A stretch of 14,190 bases of DNA, taken from assembly GCA_902803585.1 (NCBI GenBank), contig CADCQO010000220.1:1-14190 (forward strand), in the 5' to 3' direction. A model generated the notes under the pieces. It did not search any database. It was not told where the DNA came from and saw nothing but the letters and a program-made list of their open reading frames with translations. Positions 1 through 7,626 of the stretch are shown one piece after another (the first letter of the stretch is position 1; each line of letters opens with the position of its first letter). The position numbers and the translations under genes were made by a program. The stretch is from an uncultured Ruminococcus sp. Lineage in GTDB: Bacteria; Bacillota; Clostridia; Oscillospirales; Acutalibacteraceae.

Positions 1-121
1 CGCTGAAAGCGGGGTCCGCTACAATCTGGTAGCCTGCTTCCTTGAGGCTGTACAGCATCATCTCAGCGTCAACACGATTTTTTGCACAGCCAAGACTGAC
101 CATACCGATTCTTTCATTCAT
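1..121 (-). CDS. rimO: Ribosomal protein S12 methylthiotransferase RimO (5' part, cut by window edge)
   Basis: Only the first 40 residues are in the window; the rest lies beyond base 1. The visible start contains VSLGCAKNRVD, the signature of the N-terminal UPF0004 domain of the MiaB/RimO radical-SAM methylthiotransferases. Cys12 in it is the first of three ligands of the auxiliary 4Fe-4S cluster. RimO methylthiolates an aspartate of ribosomal protein S12. The VSLGCAKN...D form is closer to RimO than to MiaB or MtaB, but the fragment is too short to exclude those relatives. Two in-frame ATGs occur, at 127 and 121. The Shine-Dalgarno AGGGAG lies 8 bases from the ATG at 121 but only 2 from the one at 127, so 121 is chosen. 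A consensus-like promoter lies about 90 bases upstream, so rimO need not depend on recA-recX transcription. Confidence 0.82.
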   Translation of the reverse strand, partial: MNERIGMVSLGCAKNRVDAEMMLYSLKEAGYQIVADPAFS

Positions 122-207
122 CTGCATCTCTCCCTTTTGTGAACTGCCCATTTTCTGAAACCACTGCACGGGCATAATTTCGGGCTGAATTCTCCCTACT
201 GCTTAAG

Positions 208-236
208 ATGATAAGACAAAACTCACAGTTTGTCAA
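208..236 (-). promoter_or_regulatory. Sigma-70-type promoter of rimO
   Basis: On the minus strand a perfect -35 TTGACA (231-236) is followed after exactly 17 bases by TATCAT (208-213), one mismatch from the consensus -10. Transcription would start near base 201 and give a leader of about 80 bases before rimO. It is one of the best promoter matches in the window. Confidence 0.75.
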
Positions 237-242
237 CCCAAT

Positions 243-271
243 TAGCTGCTATCGGCGACAATCAGCAGCTA
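243..271 (-). other. Perfect 8-bp inverted repeat overlapping the recX stop codon
   Basis: TAGCTGCT and AGCAGCTA (243-250 and 264-271) form a perfect stem with a 13-base loop. The recX TAG stop is part of the stem. The downstream bases on the minus strand read ATTGGGTTG, so there is no U-tract and it is not a standard intrinsic terminator. It may stabilise the 3' end of the recA-recX mRNA or weaken read-through into the rimO promoter just beyond it. Confidence 0.45.
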
Positions 272-877
272 CCCACTGATTTCCATTGCTTCGGAGATAT
301 CACTCCAACGGTAGCCCATTGTACGCAGGGCGTTAATGGTACGCTGACGGTCTTTTTCAGTAGAAAGGCGGCGGGCAAACTTTGTTTCCAATAATGCCTG
401 TATCTGTTCCACAGGGTCTGTTTCCAGCTCATCCAGTATTTCGTCAATCAATTCCCGTTCAATACCCTTTTTCATGAGTTCAAACGATGCCCGTTCACGG
501 GAGAAATGCTTATGTTTTATCAGTTGTCCGGCATAATCCCTTGCAAACTGCTCATCATTGATCAGTCCCAGCTCTTCCATACGTTCAACCGCTGCTTCCG
601 CTGCGGCTTCTCCATAAAGCGGCAGCAGCTTGTCCCGCAGTTCCCTGCGGGTGCGGCTGCGGTATTCGATGAGGTATAAAGCCTTTTCTTTTGCCCGACT
701 GACACGGGAGGACGCCGTCAGTTCCTCCCAGTCCTCGTCTGTAATGACCTTTCCCACTGTATAGCCGGAGGATGCCAGCGTCACGTTATCCACACAGCCG
801 GCATATTCTCCGTCAAGATACAGTGCCGTCAGTCCCTTCTTACGGCTTTCCGCTGCGGTAATCAGATGTTCACTCAT
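269..877 (-). CDS. recX: Regulatory protein RecX
   Basis: This 202-residue protein matches RecX in position directly after recA and in sequence character. It is almost entirely charged helices from about residue 60 on, arranged as repeated three-helix modules with pieces such as YRSRTRRELRDKL and ELGLINDEQFARDY that are typical of the family. RecX binds the RecA-DNA filament and limits RecA activity. The N-terminal 55 residues (with TALYLDGEYAG) look like the beta-rich extension found in longer Firmicutes RecX proteins. Its ATG lies inside the recA end: the two genes share the 8 bases ATGAGTGA, so translation is very likely coupled and the RecX to RecA ratio set by re-initiation. The gene ends within a hairpin. 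Confidence 0.9.
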   Translation of the reverse strand: MSEHLITAAESRKKGLTALYLDGEYAGCVDNVTLASSGYTVGKVITDEDWEELTASSRVSRAKEKALYLIEYRSRTRRELRDKLLPLYGEAAAEAAVERMEELGLINDEQFARDYAGQLIKHKHFSRERASFELMKKGIERELIDEILDELETDPVEQIQALLETKFARRLSTEKDRQRTINALRTMGYRWSDISEAMEISG

Positions 878-2033
878 CGTCTACTACAATATCCAGACTG
901 GTATCAGCAGTTCTTGTTTCGGGCTGTGTGCCTTCTGCCATTTCCCCTGCTATTTCCTCAGCCGCCTCTTCTTCTGCGGAAACGGTTTCCGGTTTACCGC
1001 TCTTTACCGCTTTTGTCTTTGCTGATTTGGAAGTTTTGGAGAAACTGAACCTTTCTTTGTTGGAAAGCACTTCCTGTTCAATCTTCTCTGCGATTTCAGG
1101 GTGATCTTTCAGGTACTGCTTTGCATTATCACGCCCCTGTGCAATACGGTTGCCGTCATAGGAGAACCATGCACCGCTCTTTTTGATGATGTCAACAGAA
1201 ACCGCCAGATCCAGCAGTTCACCCACTCTGGAAATACCTTCGCCGTACATAATATCGAATTCTGCCTCACGGAACGGCGGCGCAATCTTATTTTTAACGA
1301 CCTTTGCTCTGGTATGCGAACCGACAATTTCACCGCCTGATTTCAATACCTCTACTTTGCGGATATCCAGACGTACAGAGGAATAGAATTTCAGCGCACG
1401 TCCGCCCGGTGTCGTTTCGGGGTTGCCGAACATGATACCGACTTTCTCACGAAGCTGATTGATGAAAATTGCCACACAATTCACCTTTGAGATAACGCCC
1501 GCCAGCTTTCTCAATGCCTGCGACATCAGTCTTGCCTGCAGACCTACATGAGAGGCACCCATTTCACCTTCAATTTCCGCTTTCGGTGCCAGAGCCGCTA
1601 CAGAGTCAACAACAATAACGTCTATTGCACCGGAGCGCACCAGTGCCTCCGTGATTTCCAGTGCTTCTTCACCGGTATCGGGCTGAGATACCAGCAGAGA
1701 GTCAATATCTACCCCCAGTGCTTTGGCATAAACGGGGTCGAGGGCATGTTCTACATCAATAAATGCTGCCATACCGCCATTTTTCTGACCAGCCGCAATA
1801 CAATGCAGTGCCAGCGTTGTCTTACCGGAGGACTCAGGGCCATAAATTTCCGTGATTCTTCCTCTCGGCAGACCGCCGATTCCCAATGCCATATCCAGCG
1901 ACAGCGAACCTGTTGAAATAGCATCTACCTGCATAGCAGGGTTCTGTCCCAGACGCATGACTGCACCTTTGCCGAACTGCTTTTCTATCTGTGCCAACGC
2001 TGTTTCCAATGCTTTCTGCTTATCAATTGCCAT
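870..2033 (-). CDS. recA: Recombinase RecA, with a long charged C-terminal tail
   Basis: RecA is the ATP-dependent DNA strand-exchange protein and SOS co-protease. All core motifs are visible, numbered from MAIDKQKALE: Walker A GPESSGKT at 65-72, catalytic Glu95 in FIDVEHALDP, Walker B VIVVDS with Asp143, loop L1 near EGEMGASHVG, and loop L2 starting at INQLREKVG with Gln193. An in-frame ATG lies 6 codons upstream at 2051, but AAGGA sits inside those codons 8 bases before the ATG at 2033, and the MAID start fits the family, so 2033 is chosen. The protein has 387 residues, about 35 more than E. coli RecA. The excess is a C-terminal tail that is first Lys/Ser rich (SKTSKSAKTKAVKSGK) and then very acidic. 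recX follows with an 8-base overlap. A promoter lies just upstream. Confidence 0.98.
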   Translation of the reverse strand: MAIDKQKALETALAQIEKQFGKGAVMRLGQNPAMQVDAISTGSLSLDMALGIGGLPRGRITEIYGPESSGKTTLALHCIAAGQKNGGMAAFIDVEHALDPVYAKALGVDIDSLLVSQPDTGEEALEITEALVRSGAIDVIVVDSVAALAPKAEIEGEMGASHVGLQARLMSQALRKLAGVISKVNCVAIFINQLREKVGIMFGNPETTPGGRALKFYSSVRLDIRKVEVLKSGGEIVGSHTRAKVVKNKIAPPFREAEFDIMYGEGISRVGELLDLAVSVDIIKKSGAWFSYDGNRIAQGRDNAKQYLKDHPEIAEKIEQEVLSNKERFSFSKTSKSAKTKAVKSGKPETVSAEEEAAEEIAGEMAEGTQPETRTADTSLDIVVDDE

Positions 2034-2135
2034 ATCTTTCGTCCTTTCCATTCGCTCAATGAATAGTGAATAGTAAAGAATGATATAATACAGTCCTATT
2101 CTCTATCCTCATTGCTTGGTTGTTCTGACGATATG

Positions 2136-2164
2136 ATTATACCTTTTTTATCATCAAATTGCAA
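2136..2164 (-). promoter_or_regulatory. Promoter of recA-recX
   Basis: Within the 160 bases between prmC and recA the minus strand carries TTGCAA (2159-2164), a 17-base spacer and a perfect TATAAT (2136-2141). The leader is about 95 bases. No GAAC-N4-GTTC LexA operator of the Bacillus/Clostridium type is seen between 2034 and 2200. The leader has a short tandem repeat (plus strand GAATAGTGAATAGT near 2060-2074) without known meaning. The promoter lets recA-recX be expressed apart from the upstream unit. Confidence 0.65.
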
Positions 2165-2194
2165 GATACTGACGGGGGCGCAGCGGGCTGTTGT

Positions 2195-3022
2195 CTATTT
2201 TTTAGTACCATAAACCACCCTGTCCAGCCCCTGTATATCCTGTATTGTTCCAATATCCTCAAAACCGTGCAGATACAGCAATTCTGTCACTGCCTGCGCC
2301 TGTTCTTCACCGATTTCCAGAACCATGCGGCCGCCCTGATGCAGCTTTGCTGTCCAGGATTCCGCAATACAGCGGTAAAACATCAGACCGTCCTGTCCGC
2401 CGTCCAGCGCTGTTCTCGGCTCCCGCTGTACTTCTTTTTGCAGTGCCGGCAGTTCATCTGTGCGGATATACGGCGGATTTGACACCAGCAGATCAAACGA
2501 ATTGTTTTCTATTTTTGTGTGACAGTCAAAAATATCCCCCTGCATGACCTGAACATTGACCGCCTGATGTGCCTGTACGTTCTCACGCAGATAATACAGC
2601 GCACGTTCTTCCTTTTCAACTGCTGTCACTTCTGCATCGGGGCATTCCTGAGCAATCGTCAGGGCAATAATACCGCTTCCTGCACATAGATCCAGCACTT
2701 TCGGCGCAGACATTTTTTCGGCAAATTTCAGACATTTCCGCACCGCTACCTCTGTATCGTCCCTCGGAATCAGTACGCCTTCACCTACGGCATATTCCCT
2801 GTCCATGAATGTCCAGTGTCCCAGAAGATACTGCAGGGGCATTCCTTCTGTTCTCTGCCGCACAACCTCCCGCAGACGCTCTTCACTCTGCACATCAAAC
2901 ATTTCGCCTGCCTTCTCTGATAAGTCCCATCGTCCCAGACGGAACAGCTCTTCCATCACAATGCGGGCTTCGTAATCCGACAGGGACTTTCTGGCGAAAA
3001 CAAACGCCTCCCGCACCGTCAT
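2195..3022 (-). CDS. prmC: Peptide chain release factor N5-glutamine methyltransferase PrmC (HemK)
   Basis: PrmC methylates the glutamine of the GGQ motif of release factors, which speeds peptide release. The 275-residue length fits. An N-terminal helical domain (about 1-75) holds the PLQYLLG motif at 62-68. The SAM-binding fold follows with VLDLCAGSG (109-117) and the catalytic NPPY at 182-185, which recognises the substrate glutamine. The usual PRPETE motif reads PRDDTE here (86-91), a tolerated variant. The start shares ATGA with the stop of the DUF1385 gene, so translation is coupled. In many Clostridia prmC is followed by prfA, its substrate gene; here recA takes that place. Confidence 0.95.
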   Translation of the reverse strand: MTVREAFVFARKSLSDYEARIVMEELFRLGRWDLSEKAGEMFDVQSEERLREVVRQRTEGMPLQYLLGHWTFMDREYAVGEGVLIPRDDTEVAVRKCLKFAEKMSAPKVLDLCAGSGIIALTIAQECPDAEVTAVEKEERALYYLRENVQAHQAVNVQVMQGDIFDCHTKIENNSFDLLVSNPPYIRTDELPALQKEVQREPRTALDGGQDGLMFYRCIAESWTAKLHQGGRMVLEIGEEQAQAVTELLYLHGFEDIGTIQDIQGLDRVVYGTKK

Positions 3023-3981
3023 CGGATAATATCCTCACCATTAGCAGGAATGACGTCCTTCATCGCAGCAATAGCGACTTCTATCATTTCGTCTTTCGGT
3101 TCTTTAGTGGTAAGGTGCTGCATCCATACGCCAGGGGCTGCAATAATGCGGGTAACGATATTATCATGCCTTCCGCAAAGACGTATCAGTTCATAACCTA
3201 AACCGACTGTAACCGGCAGCAGCAGGATCTTGACCGCTGTACGCAGCCATACATCTGTAAAGGGAATGAACAAGCCGATCAGAATGCCGACAATCAGCAT
3301 CAGCACAATAAAACTTGTACCGCAGCGGGGGTGGAAACGGCTCTGTATGCGCACATTCTCGACATTCAGTTCCAGACCGTGCTCATAACAGAAAATCGTT
3401 TTATGCTCTGCCCCGTGATACTGAAACACCCGCTTGATGTCCTTATTCAGCGTCACCAGCGCCATATAGACCAGAAACAGGATAATACGCATAATGCCCT
3501 CAAACGCTGACCGCCATATCATATGGTCATTGAGAAAAGGCAGCCAAGATGACAGCAAATTGAACAGCAGGGTCGGCACAAAGAAAAACACTGCAATACA
3601 AATAGCTACCGCCAGCACGACAGACACTCCCATGATAATGCTGACTGCTTTGTCCCCGAAATGCTTGTTCAGCCAGATATCAAACTTGCTGAGTTCTTCC
3701 TCCGGCACTTCCTCGCCCTCCATCGCCTTATCTGCGGAAAGCATCAGCGCCTTGTTGCCTGTGACGAGTGAGTCGATCATACCCGCTACGCCGCGCAGAA
3801 TCGGCAGGCGCAGCAGTTTATATTTCTTTGTCAGGTTCAGCGGCTGTATTTCTTCCAGTTCAATACTGCCGTCATTCTTCCGGACACCTACCGTTGTTTT
3901 CAGCGGTCCTCTCATCATAATACCTTCCATCAGTGCCTGACCGCCTATGGAAGTTACTTTCTGTGTTTTTTCCTTTTTCAT
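3019..3981 (-). CDS. DUF1385 family membrane protein (YqhQ-like)
   Basis: This 320-residue protein carries the DUF1385 hallmarks: GGQALMEGIMMRGP near the N-terminus (13-26), FQYHGAEHKTIFCYE (186-200) and RFHPRCGTSF (215-224). Four hydrophobic segments lie at about 113-145, 162-178, 223-243 and 247-268, so it is a polytopic membrane protein. The conserved His and Cys residues would sit at or near the membrane. The family is widespread in Firmicutes beside prmC, but its role is not settled, so no function is claimed. The Shine-Dalgarno AAGGAG overlaps the TAA stop of the kinase gene 12 bases upstream and lies 8 bases from the ATG, suggesting coupling. The gene ends in a 4-base overlap with prmC. 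Confidence 0.9.
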   Translation of the reverse strand: MKKEKTQKVTSIGGQALMEGIMMRGPLKTTVGVRKNDGSIELEEIQPLNLTKKYKLLRLPILRGVAGMIDSLVTGNKALMLSADKAMEGEEVPEEELSKFDIWLNKHFGDKAVSIIMGVSVVLAVAICIAVFFFVPTLLFNLLSSWLPFLNDHMIWRSAFEGIMRIILFLVYMALVTLNKDIKRVFQYHGAEHKTIFCYEHGLELNVENVRIQSRFHPRCGTSFIVLMLIVGILIGLFIPFTDVWLRTAVKILLLPVTVGLGYELIRLCGRHDNIVTRIIAAPGVWMQHLTTKEPKDEMIEVAIAAMKDVIPANGEDIIR

Positions 3982-3993
3982 ATCTTCCGCTCC

Positions 3994-5430
3994 TTATTCT
4001 TCCGATTCTGTCAGTTCCTTTTCGCCTGACTCTTCTTCTGTATGGGGCTGTAAAATCGGCAGACGAATTGTAACAGTTGTACCGACATTTTCGATACTGT
4101 CAATCGTCAGTGTACCTTTGTGCAGTTTGACAATTTCATCGGCTACCGCCAGACCAATGCCGGAACCTCTTACTGTCTGGTTGGCTTTGTAGAATTTCTG
4201 CTTGACCTTCGGCAGATGTTCGGCAGGAATACCGCAGCCGTTATCTGCAATCACGATGACAATCTCACTTTCTGTCTGTTCAATGCTGACATTGACGACA
4301 CCGCCTTCCGGCGAATATTTCAGTGCATTGTCAATAATATTGATGAACACCTGCCGCAGACGGTTTCTGTCTCCGATAACTGCCGGCAGTATCTCCGGTT
4401 CATCATAGACAATATGCTTGTTTTCGGCGTTGGCACGTTCCCTCTGCATATAAATAGACTCGTCCAGTTCTGCCAGAATATCAATTTTATCCATAATCAG
4501 AACCATTCTGTCCTGCTGGATACGGGAAAAGTCCAGTACTTCCTCTACAATGCCGTTCAGCCTTTCGGTTTCCTTGATAATAATGCTGATACCCTTCTGC
4601 ACCGTTTTCAGGTTCCGGCAGCCGTCCAGCTGCATGGTTTCCGCCCAGCCCTTGATGGCTGTCAACGGTGTGCGCAGTTCATGCGAAACAGAAGAAATAA
4701 AGTCATTCTTCATTCTGTCAGATGCACCCAGTTCACCCGCCATATAATTGATCGTATCACACAGGTCACCGATTTCGTCATCATAGAATTTGTTGATTCT
4801 CGCTTCAAAATCTCCCTGTGCGATACGCTTGGCAGTGTCGGTGATTTCCTGTACCGGACGCACAATCGACCGCAGAAAGTATGTGCTGGACAAGAAAATA
4901 AAAAACAGGATCACCACGCCGATCAGACATACAAACGCAATTGCAATGAAGATTTTCCTGTCGGCTTCTTCCAGCGACACCACATAGCGGATCGCACCCA
5001 CCTGCTCGCCGTTATCATCAAACAGCACTCTCGTAAGTGCCATTACATTTTCACCGGAGCTGAGTCTTCCGTGCCAGTCCGCATAATGTTCTTCCGATTT
5101 CAGTGCTTCTGTATAATCGGGGCGGTTCTGACGGTTATCGGGAGCAAAGCCCGTAGATGTAATGACAACCTGTCCTTCGGCATTGATTACCATGATCTCC
5201 ATCAGTTCTTTGTCCGGAAAATTCTCGACATACACCCTTGCCGTCCGTATAAAGTCCTCCGCATCATTGAAAATATTCACCAGTTCAGATGAACGGCCAT
5301 TGAGTACCTGACTGATACCGCTGTAATATGAGTTCTGAATAATGATGGCAAACGCCACTACCAGCACAAACAATATAATCAGAATCACGCCAAAGGTATT
5401 GATCAGCCATCGTTTTGTAATACCCCTCAA
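3994..5430 (-). CDS. Sensor histidine kinase with extracytoplasmic sensor and HAMP domain
   Basis: A membrane sensor kinase of 478 residues. Numbered from the TTG start: TM1 at about 10-31; an extracytoplasmic sensor of about 130 residues (34-158, probably Cache/PAS-like, with MVINAEGQVVITS); TM2 at 160-182; HAMP at about 186-234; HisKA with phospho-acceptor His250 in SSVSHELRTPL; and an HATPase domain with N box Asn364/Asn368, DNGCGI (396-401) and GSGIGL (422-427). The C-terminal 18 residues are acidic. A GTG at 5439 also opens the frame, but AAGGAG at 5439-5444 overlaps that GTG and lies 8 bases from the TTG at 5430, so TTG is the likely start. Its response regulator gene ends 38 bases upstream. 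The signal sensed cannot be read from the sequence; the lipoprotein encoded two genes upstream is a candidate partner. Confidence 0.95.
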   Translation of the reverse strand: MRGITKRWLINTFGVILIILFVLVVAFAIIIQNSYYSGISQVLNGRSSELVNIFNDAEDFIRTARVYVENFPDKELMEIMVINAEGQVVITSTGFAPDNRQNRPDYTEALKSEEHYADWHGRLSSGENVMALTRVLFDDNGEQVGAIRYVVSLEEADRKIFIAIAFVCLIGVVILFFIFLSSTYFLRSIVRPVQEITDTAKRIAQGDFEARINKFYDDEIGDLCDTINYMAGELGASDRMKNDFISSVSHELRTPLTAIKGWAETMQLDGCRNLKTVQKGISIIIKETERLNGIVEEVLDFSRIQQDRMVLIMDKIDILAELDESIYMQRERANAENKHIVYDEPEILPAVIGDRNRLRQVFINIIDNALKYSPEGGVVNVSIEQTESEIVIVIADNGCGIPAEHLPKVKQKFYKANQTVRGSGIGLAVADEIVKLHKGTLTIDSIENVGTTVTIRLPILQPHTEEESGEKELTESEE

Positions 5431-5468
5431 TTTCCACACTCCTTGTTTTAACGGCTTACAGGCAGCTG

Positions 5469-6173
5469 TTAGTTACTTTCCCACTTATAGCCTAAACCCC
5501 AGACGGTAACAATATATTTCGGAGAGGAAGGAGCGTCCTCTATCTTCATGCGCAGACGGCGGATATTAACGTCTACGATTTTCTCTTCACCCACATACGC
5601 CTCGCCCCACACATATTTCAGGATAGCACTTCTGTCAAGTGCCTTTCCCGGATTGGAGAAGAAAAATTCCATGATCTGGAACTCTACCTGTGTCAGTTCG
5701 ATCAGACGGCCGTTTTTCATCAGCGAATGATTTTTCAGGTTCAGTACAAAACTGCCTGATTTGATTTCTTCCTTGAAATTGTTTTCCGAACGCATTTCTG
5801 CAATTGCCAGACGGCGGTAGAGCGCATCGACACGGGCAACCAGCTCTGTCGGGCTGAAAGGCTTTGTAATGTAGTCGTCCGCACCAAGCATCAGTCCTGA
5901 AACCTTATCCATTTCCTGTGTACGGGCTGAAAGCATGATAATGCCGAGATTGCCATTTTTCTTGCGCAGTTCCTTGCAAACCTGCAGACCGTCCTTTTCC
6001 GGCATCATGATATCCAGAATCGCAATGTCAAAATCGCCGTTTGCCTCTTCATACTTCTGCAGTGCCGCTGCACCGTTTTCCGCTTCAGTGACGTTATAGC
6101 CGCCTCTTTCAAGATTGATGACAACAAATTCACGGATAGCGGTTTCGTCCTCTGCTACTAAAATATTTTTCAT
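5469..6173 (-). CDS. OmpR/PhoB-family response regulator
   Basis: A 234-residue DNA-binding regulator. The receiver domain (about 1-120) has the acidic pair Glu8/Asp9, phospho-acceptor Asp54 in ILDIMMP, Ser82 and Lys104 in ITKPF. The C-terminal winged helix (about 135-234) has the OmpR-type pattern, with LTQVEFQIMEFF, a recognition helix near VDVNIRRLRMKIED and the end IVTVWGLGYKWE. It should be phosphorylated by the kinase encoded next. TTG at 6176 is in frame directly before ATG at 6173. AGGAGG sits 8 bases before the ATG, which is therefore chosen. The gene lies 19 bases after the lipoprotein gene, so the three form one cassette. Confidence 0.96.
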   Translation of the reverse strand: MKNILVAEDETAIREFVVINLERGGYNVTEAENGAAALQKYEEANGDFDIAILDIMMPEKDGLQVCKELRKKNGNLGIIMLSARTQEMDKVSGLMLGADDYITKPFSPTELVARVDALYRRLAIAEMRSENNFKEEIKSGSFVLNLKNHSLMKNGRLIELTQVEFQIMEFFFSNPGKALDRSAILKYVWGEAYVGEEKIVDVNIRRLRMKIEDAPSSPKYIVTVWGLGYKWESN

Positions 6174-6192
6174 CAATTTTCCCTCCTGTTTG

Positions 6193-7626
6193 TCATATTG
6201 CCATAACAGAACGCTGCACTTCTTCCGGTGACAGGTTCAGCTTGTCATCTGCGTTGGTCTTGAAGATTTTTGCCGCAAATACGGCTTTGCTGTTTTCAGC
6301 ATAAACATTCAGATGAATATAATCCTCCTGCTTTTCCTCGCTCCACTGCTGTTCAGTGAAACGGTAGATCGTCAGAAGCTGATCGCCGCGTGAGGCGGTT
6401 TTGCTGTTCCACAGATAAAAAGTCATTTCACGGGTATCGGCGTTGCTGCGGGCGGTGACTTTGCCATTCCAGCGGGGAGGCATGATAAAATAATAGCCGT
6501 CCTTCATGTTCATGACCGTGTAAAGGCTGACAGTCAGCTTTCTTTCATCGGTGTTGTAACGGCTCCATGCTACCTGATTGCAGACCGATGCACCGTTCTC
6601 ATCTACTGCGGCATTCATCTGACTGACAACCGGAATCTCCACAATGCCGTCATCGTTGATATCCCGTGAAAAAACCGCTTCACTCCGCAGGGTAGGATTG
6701 ATATACTTTTCTGTACCGCTCCGGACAGAAGCCGGATTGACAGGATCGGTCAGTTCGTCCTTTTCCGCATCAAAGTAAACCATCTGTGTACAGAAAGTAT
6801 TGTCGTTCCGCTTGCCGTCAATGATAACGCCGCGCTTGACAGGCGCATTGCTTTCTTTGGCTTTCTGATTGGCAGTTCCTACTACTCCGCCGACAAGGAT
6901 ATTGGAGAAGGCAATAACCTCCGAATCCAGTTCCATTGAATATGTACCGACAGGGCGTTTATCCTGTTCGGAATACTGCAGAAGAGTAGCGGTGGAAGCC
7001 GTGTCCTGTGTACTGAGTGACAAAAGGACAATATCGTCACTGTTATCAGCGGTAATATCGGAAATCACCAGTTCATCATAGGTCTGGTCGATACTCATTT
7101 CATAGACCTCATCGGTGCGGAGAGAATACGCCGTCAGCGATTTCTGCGCCGCATTATAAGAAGTCCAGCCGATGATGACTTCTTCGTTTTTGTCGCCGTT
7201 GATATCGTAGAACATCACTCTGTCAACGCCCGAACCCGTGTTGGTATAAGTGCCGATACATTTCCATTCTTTTTTGTCTGCCTGATAAGCGATAATCGAC
7301 ATATTCAGCTTGGCATCTTTCTCCGTCGAATAAAGTGCCAGCGCATATTCATGGTCGGTGCCTTCGTTCCGCAGGATAATGGCGGAACGGTTCTCGCCTT
7401 TCTGAGGATATTTCAGCGTGTAGCTTCCGCCGGCTTCATTGACGATAATATCCTGAATCGCCGCTTTATCGCCCGTTGCCCTCGGAGGACGCAGTAAGGA
7501 GTCACTGCCTATTGCGGCATCCATACAGCCGCCGCTGGTCATCAGTCCTGTCAGCAGGGCAAGCCCCGTCAGGAGAGACATGCGTTTTCTGACAGCAGTA
7601 TTTTTTTTGTTTTTTCTCTCAAGCAT
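6193..7626 (-). CDS. Putative lipoprotein with FG-GAP-like repeats, linked to the two-component system
   Basis: A 477-residue protein predicted to be exported. It has a basic N-terminus, a hydrophobic stretch (about 17-30), then TSGGC with Cys34. The lipobox is imperfect because Ser is at -3, so anchoring is probable, not certain. After the Cys comes LLRPPRATGDKAAIQDI (44-60), a motif I recall from Clostridia exported proteins near regulators. The rest is beta-rich, with Asp/Asn-rich loops resembling calcium-binding FG-GAP/VCBS propeller repeats: FYDINGDKNEEVIIG (139-153), VISDITADNSDDIVLL (187-202) and FSRDINDDGIVEIPVV (319-334). No catalytic motif is seen. The ATG directly abuts the trmB stop (TGAATG), with AAGGTG about 6-8 bases before. 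Position suggests a surface partner of the kinase; that is inference. Confidence 0.8.
   Translation of the reverse strand: MLERKNKKNTAVRKRMSLLTGLALLTGLMTSGGCMDAAIGSDSLLRPPRATGDKAAIQDIIVNEAGGSYTLKYPQKGENRSAIILRNEGTDHEYALALYSTEKDAKLNMSIIAYQADKKEWKCIGTYTNTGSGVDRVMFYDINGDKNEEVIIGWTSYNAAQKSLTAYSLRTDEVYEMSIDQTYDELVISDITADNSDDIVLLSLSTQDTASTATLLQYSEQDKRPVGTYSMELDSEVIAFSNILVGGVVGTANQKAKESNAPVKRGVIIDGKRNDNTFCTQMVYFDAEKDELTDPVNPASVRSGTEKYINPTLRSEAVFSRDINDDGIVEIPVVSQMNAAVDENGASVCNQVAWSRYNTDERKLTVSLYTVMNMKDGYYFIMPPRWNGKVTARSNADTREMTFYLWNSKTASRGDQLLTIYRFTEQQWSEEKQEDYIHLNVYAENSKAVFAAKIFKTNADDKLNLSPEEVQRSVMAI

Noticed and set aside
4120..5292. Long plus-strand open frame (390 codons) opposite the histidine kinase.
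   Set aside because: It is a shadow of the kinase gene on the other strand, with no ribosome binding site and no recognisable domain; the minus-strand frame has complete kinase motifs.
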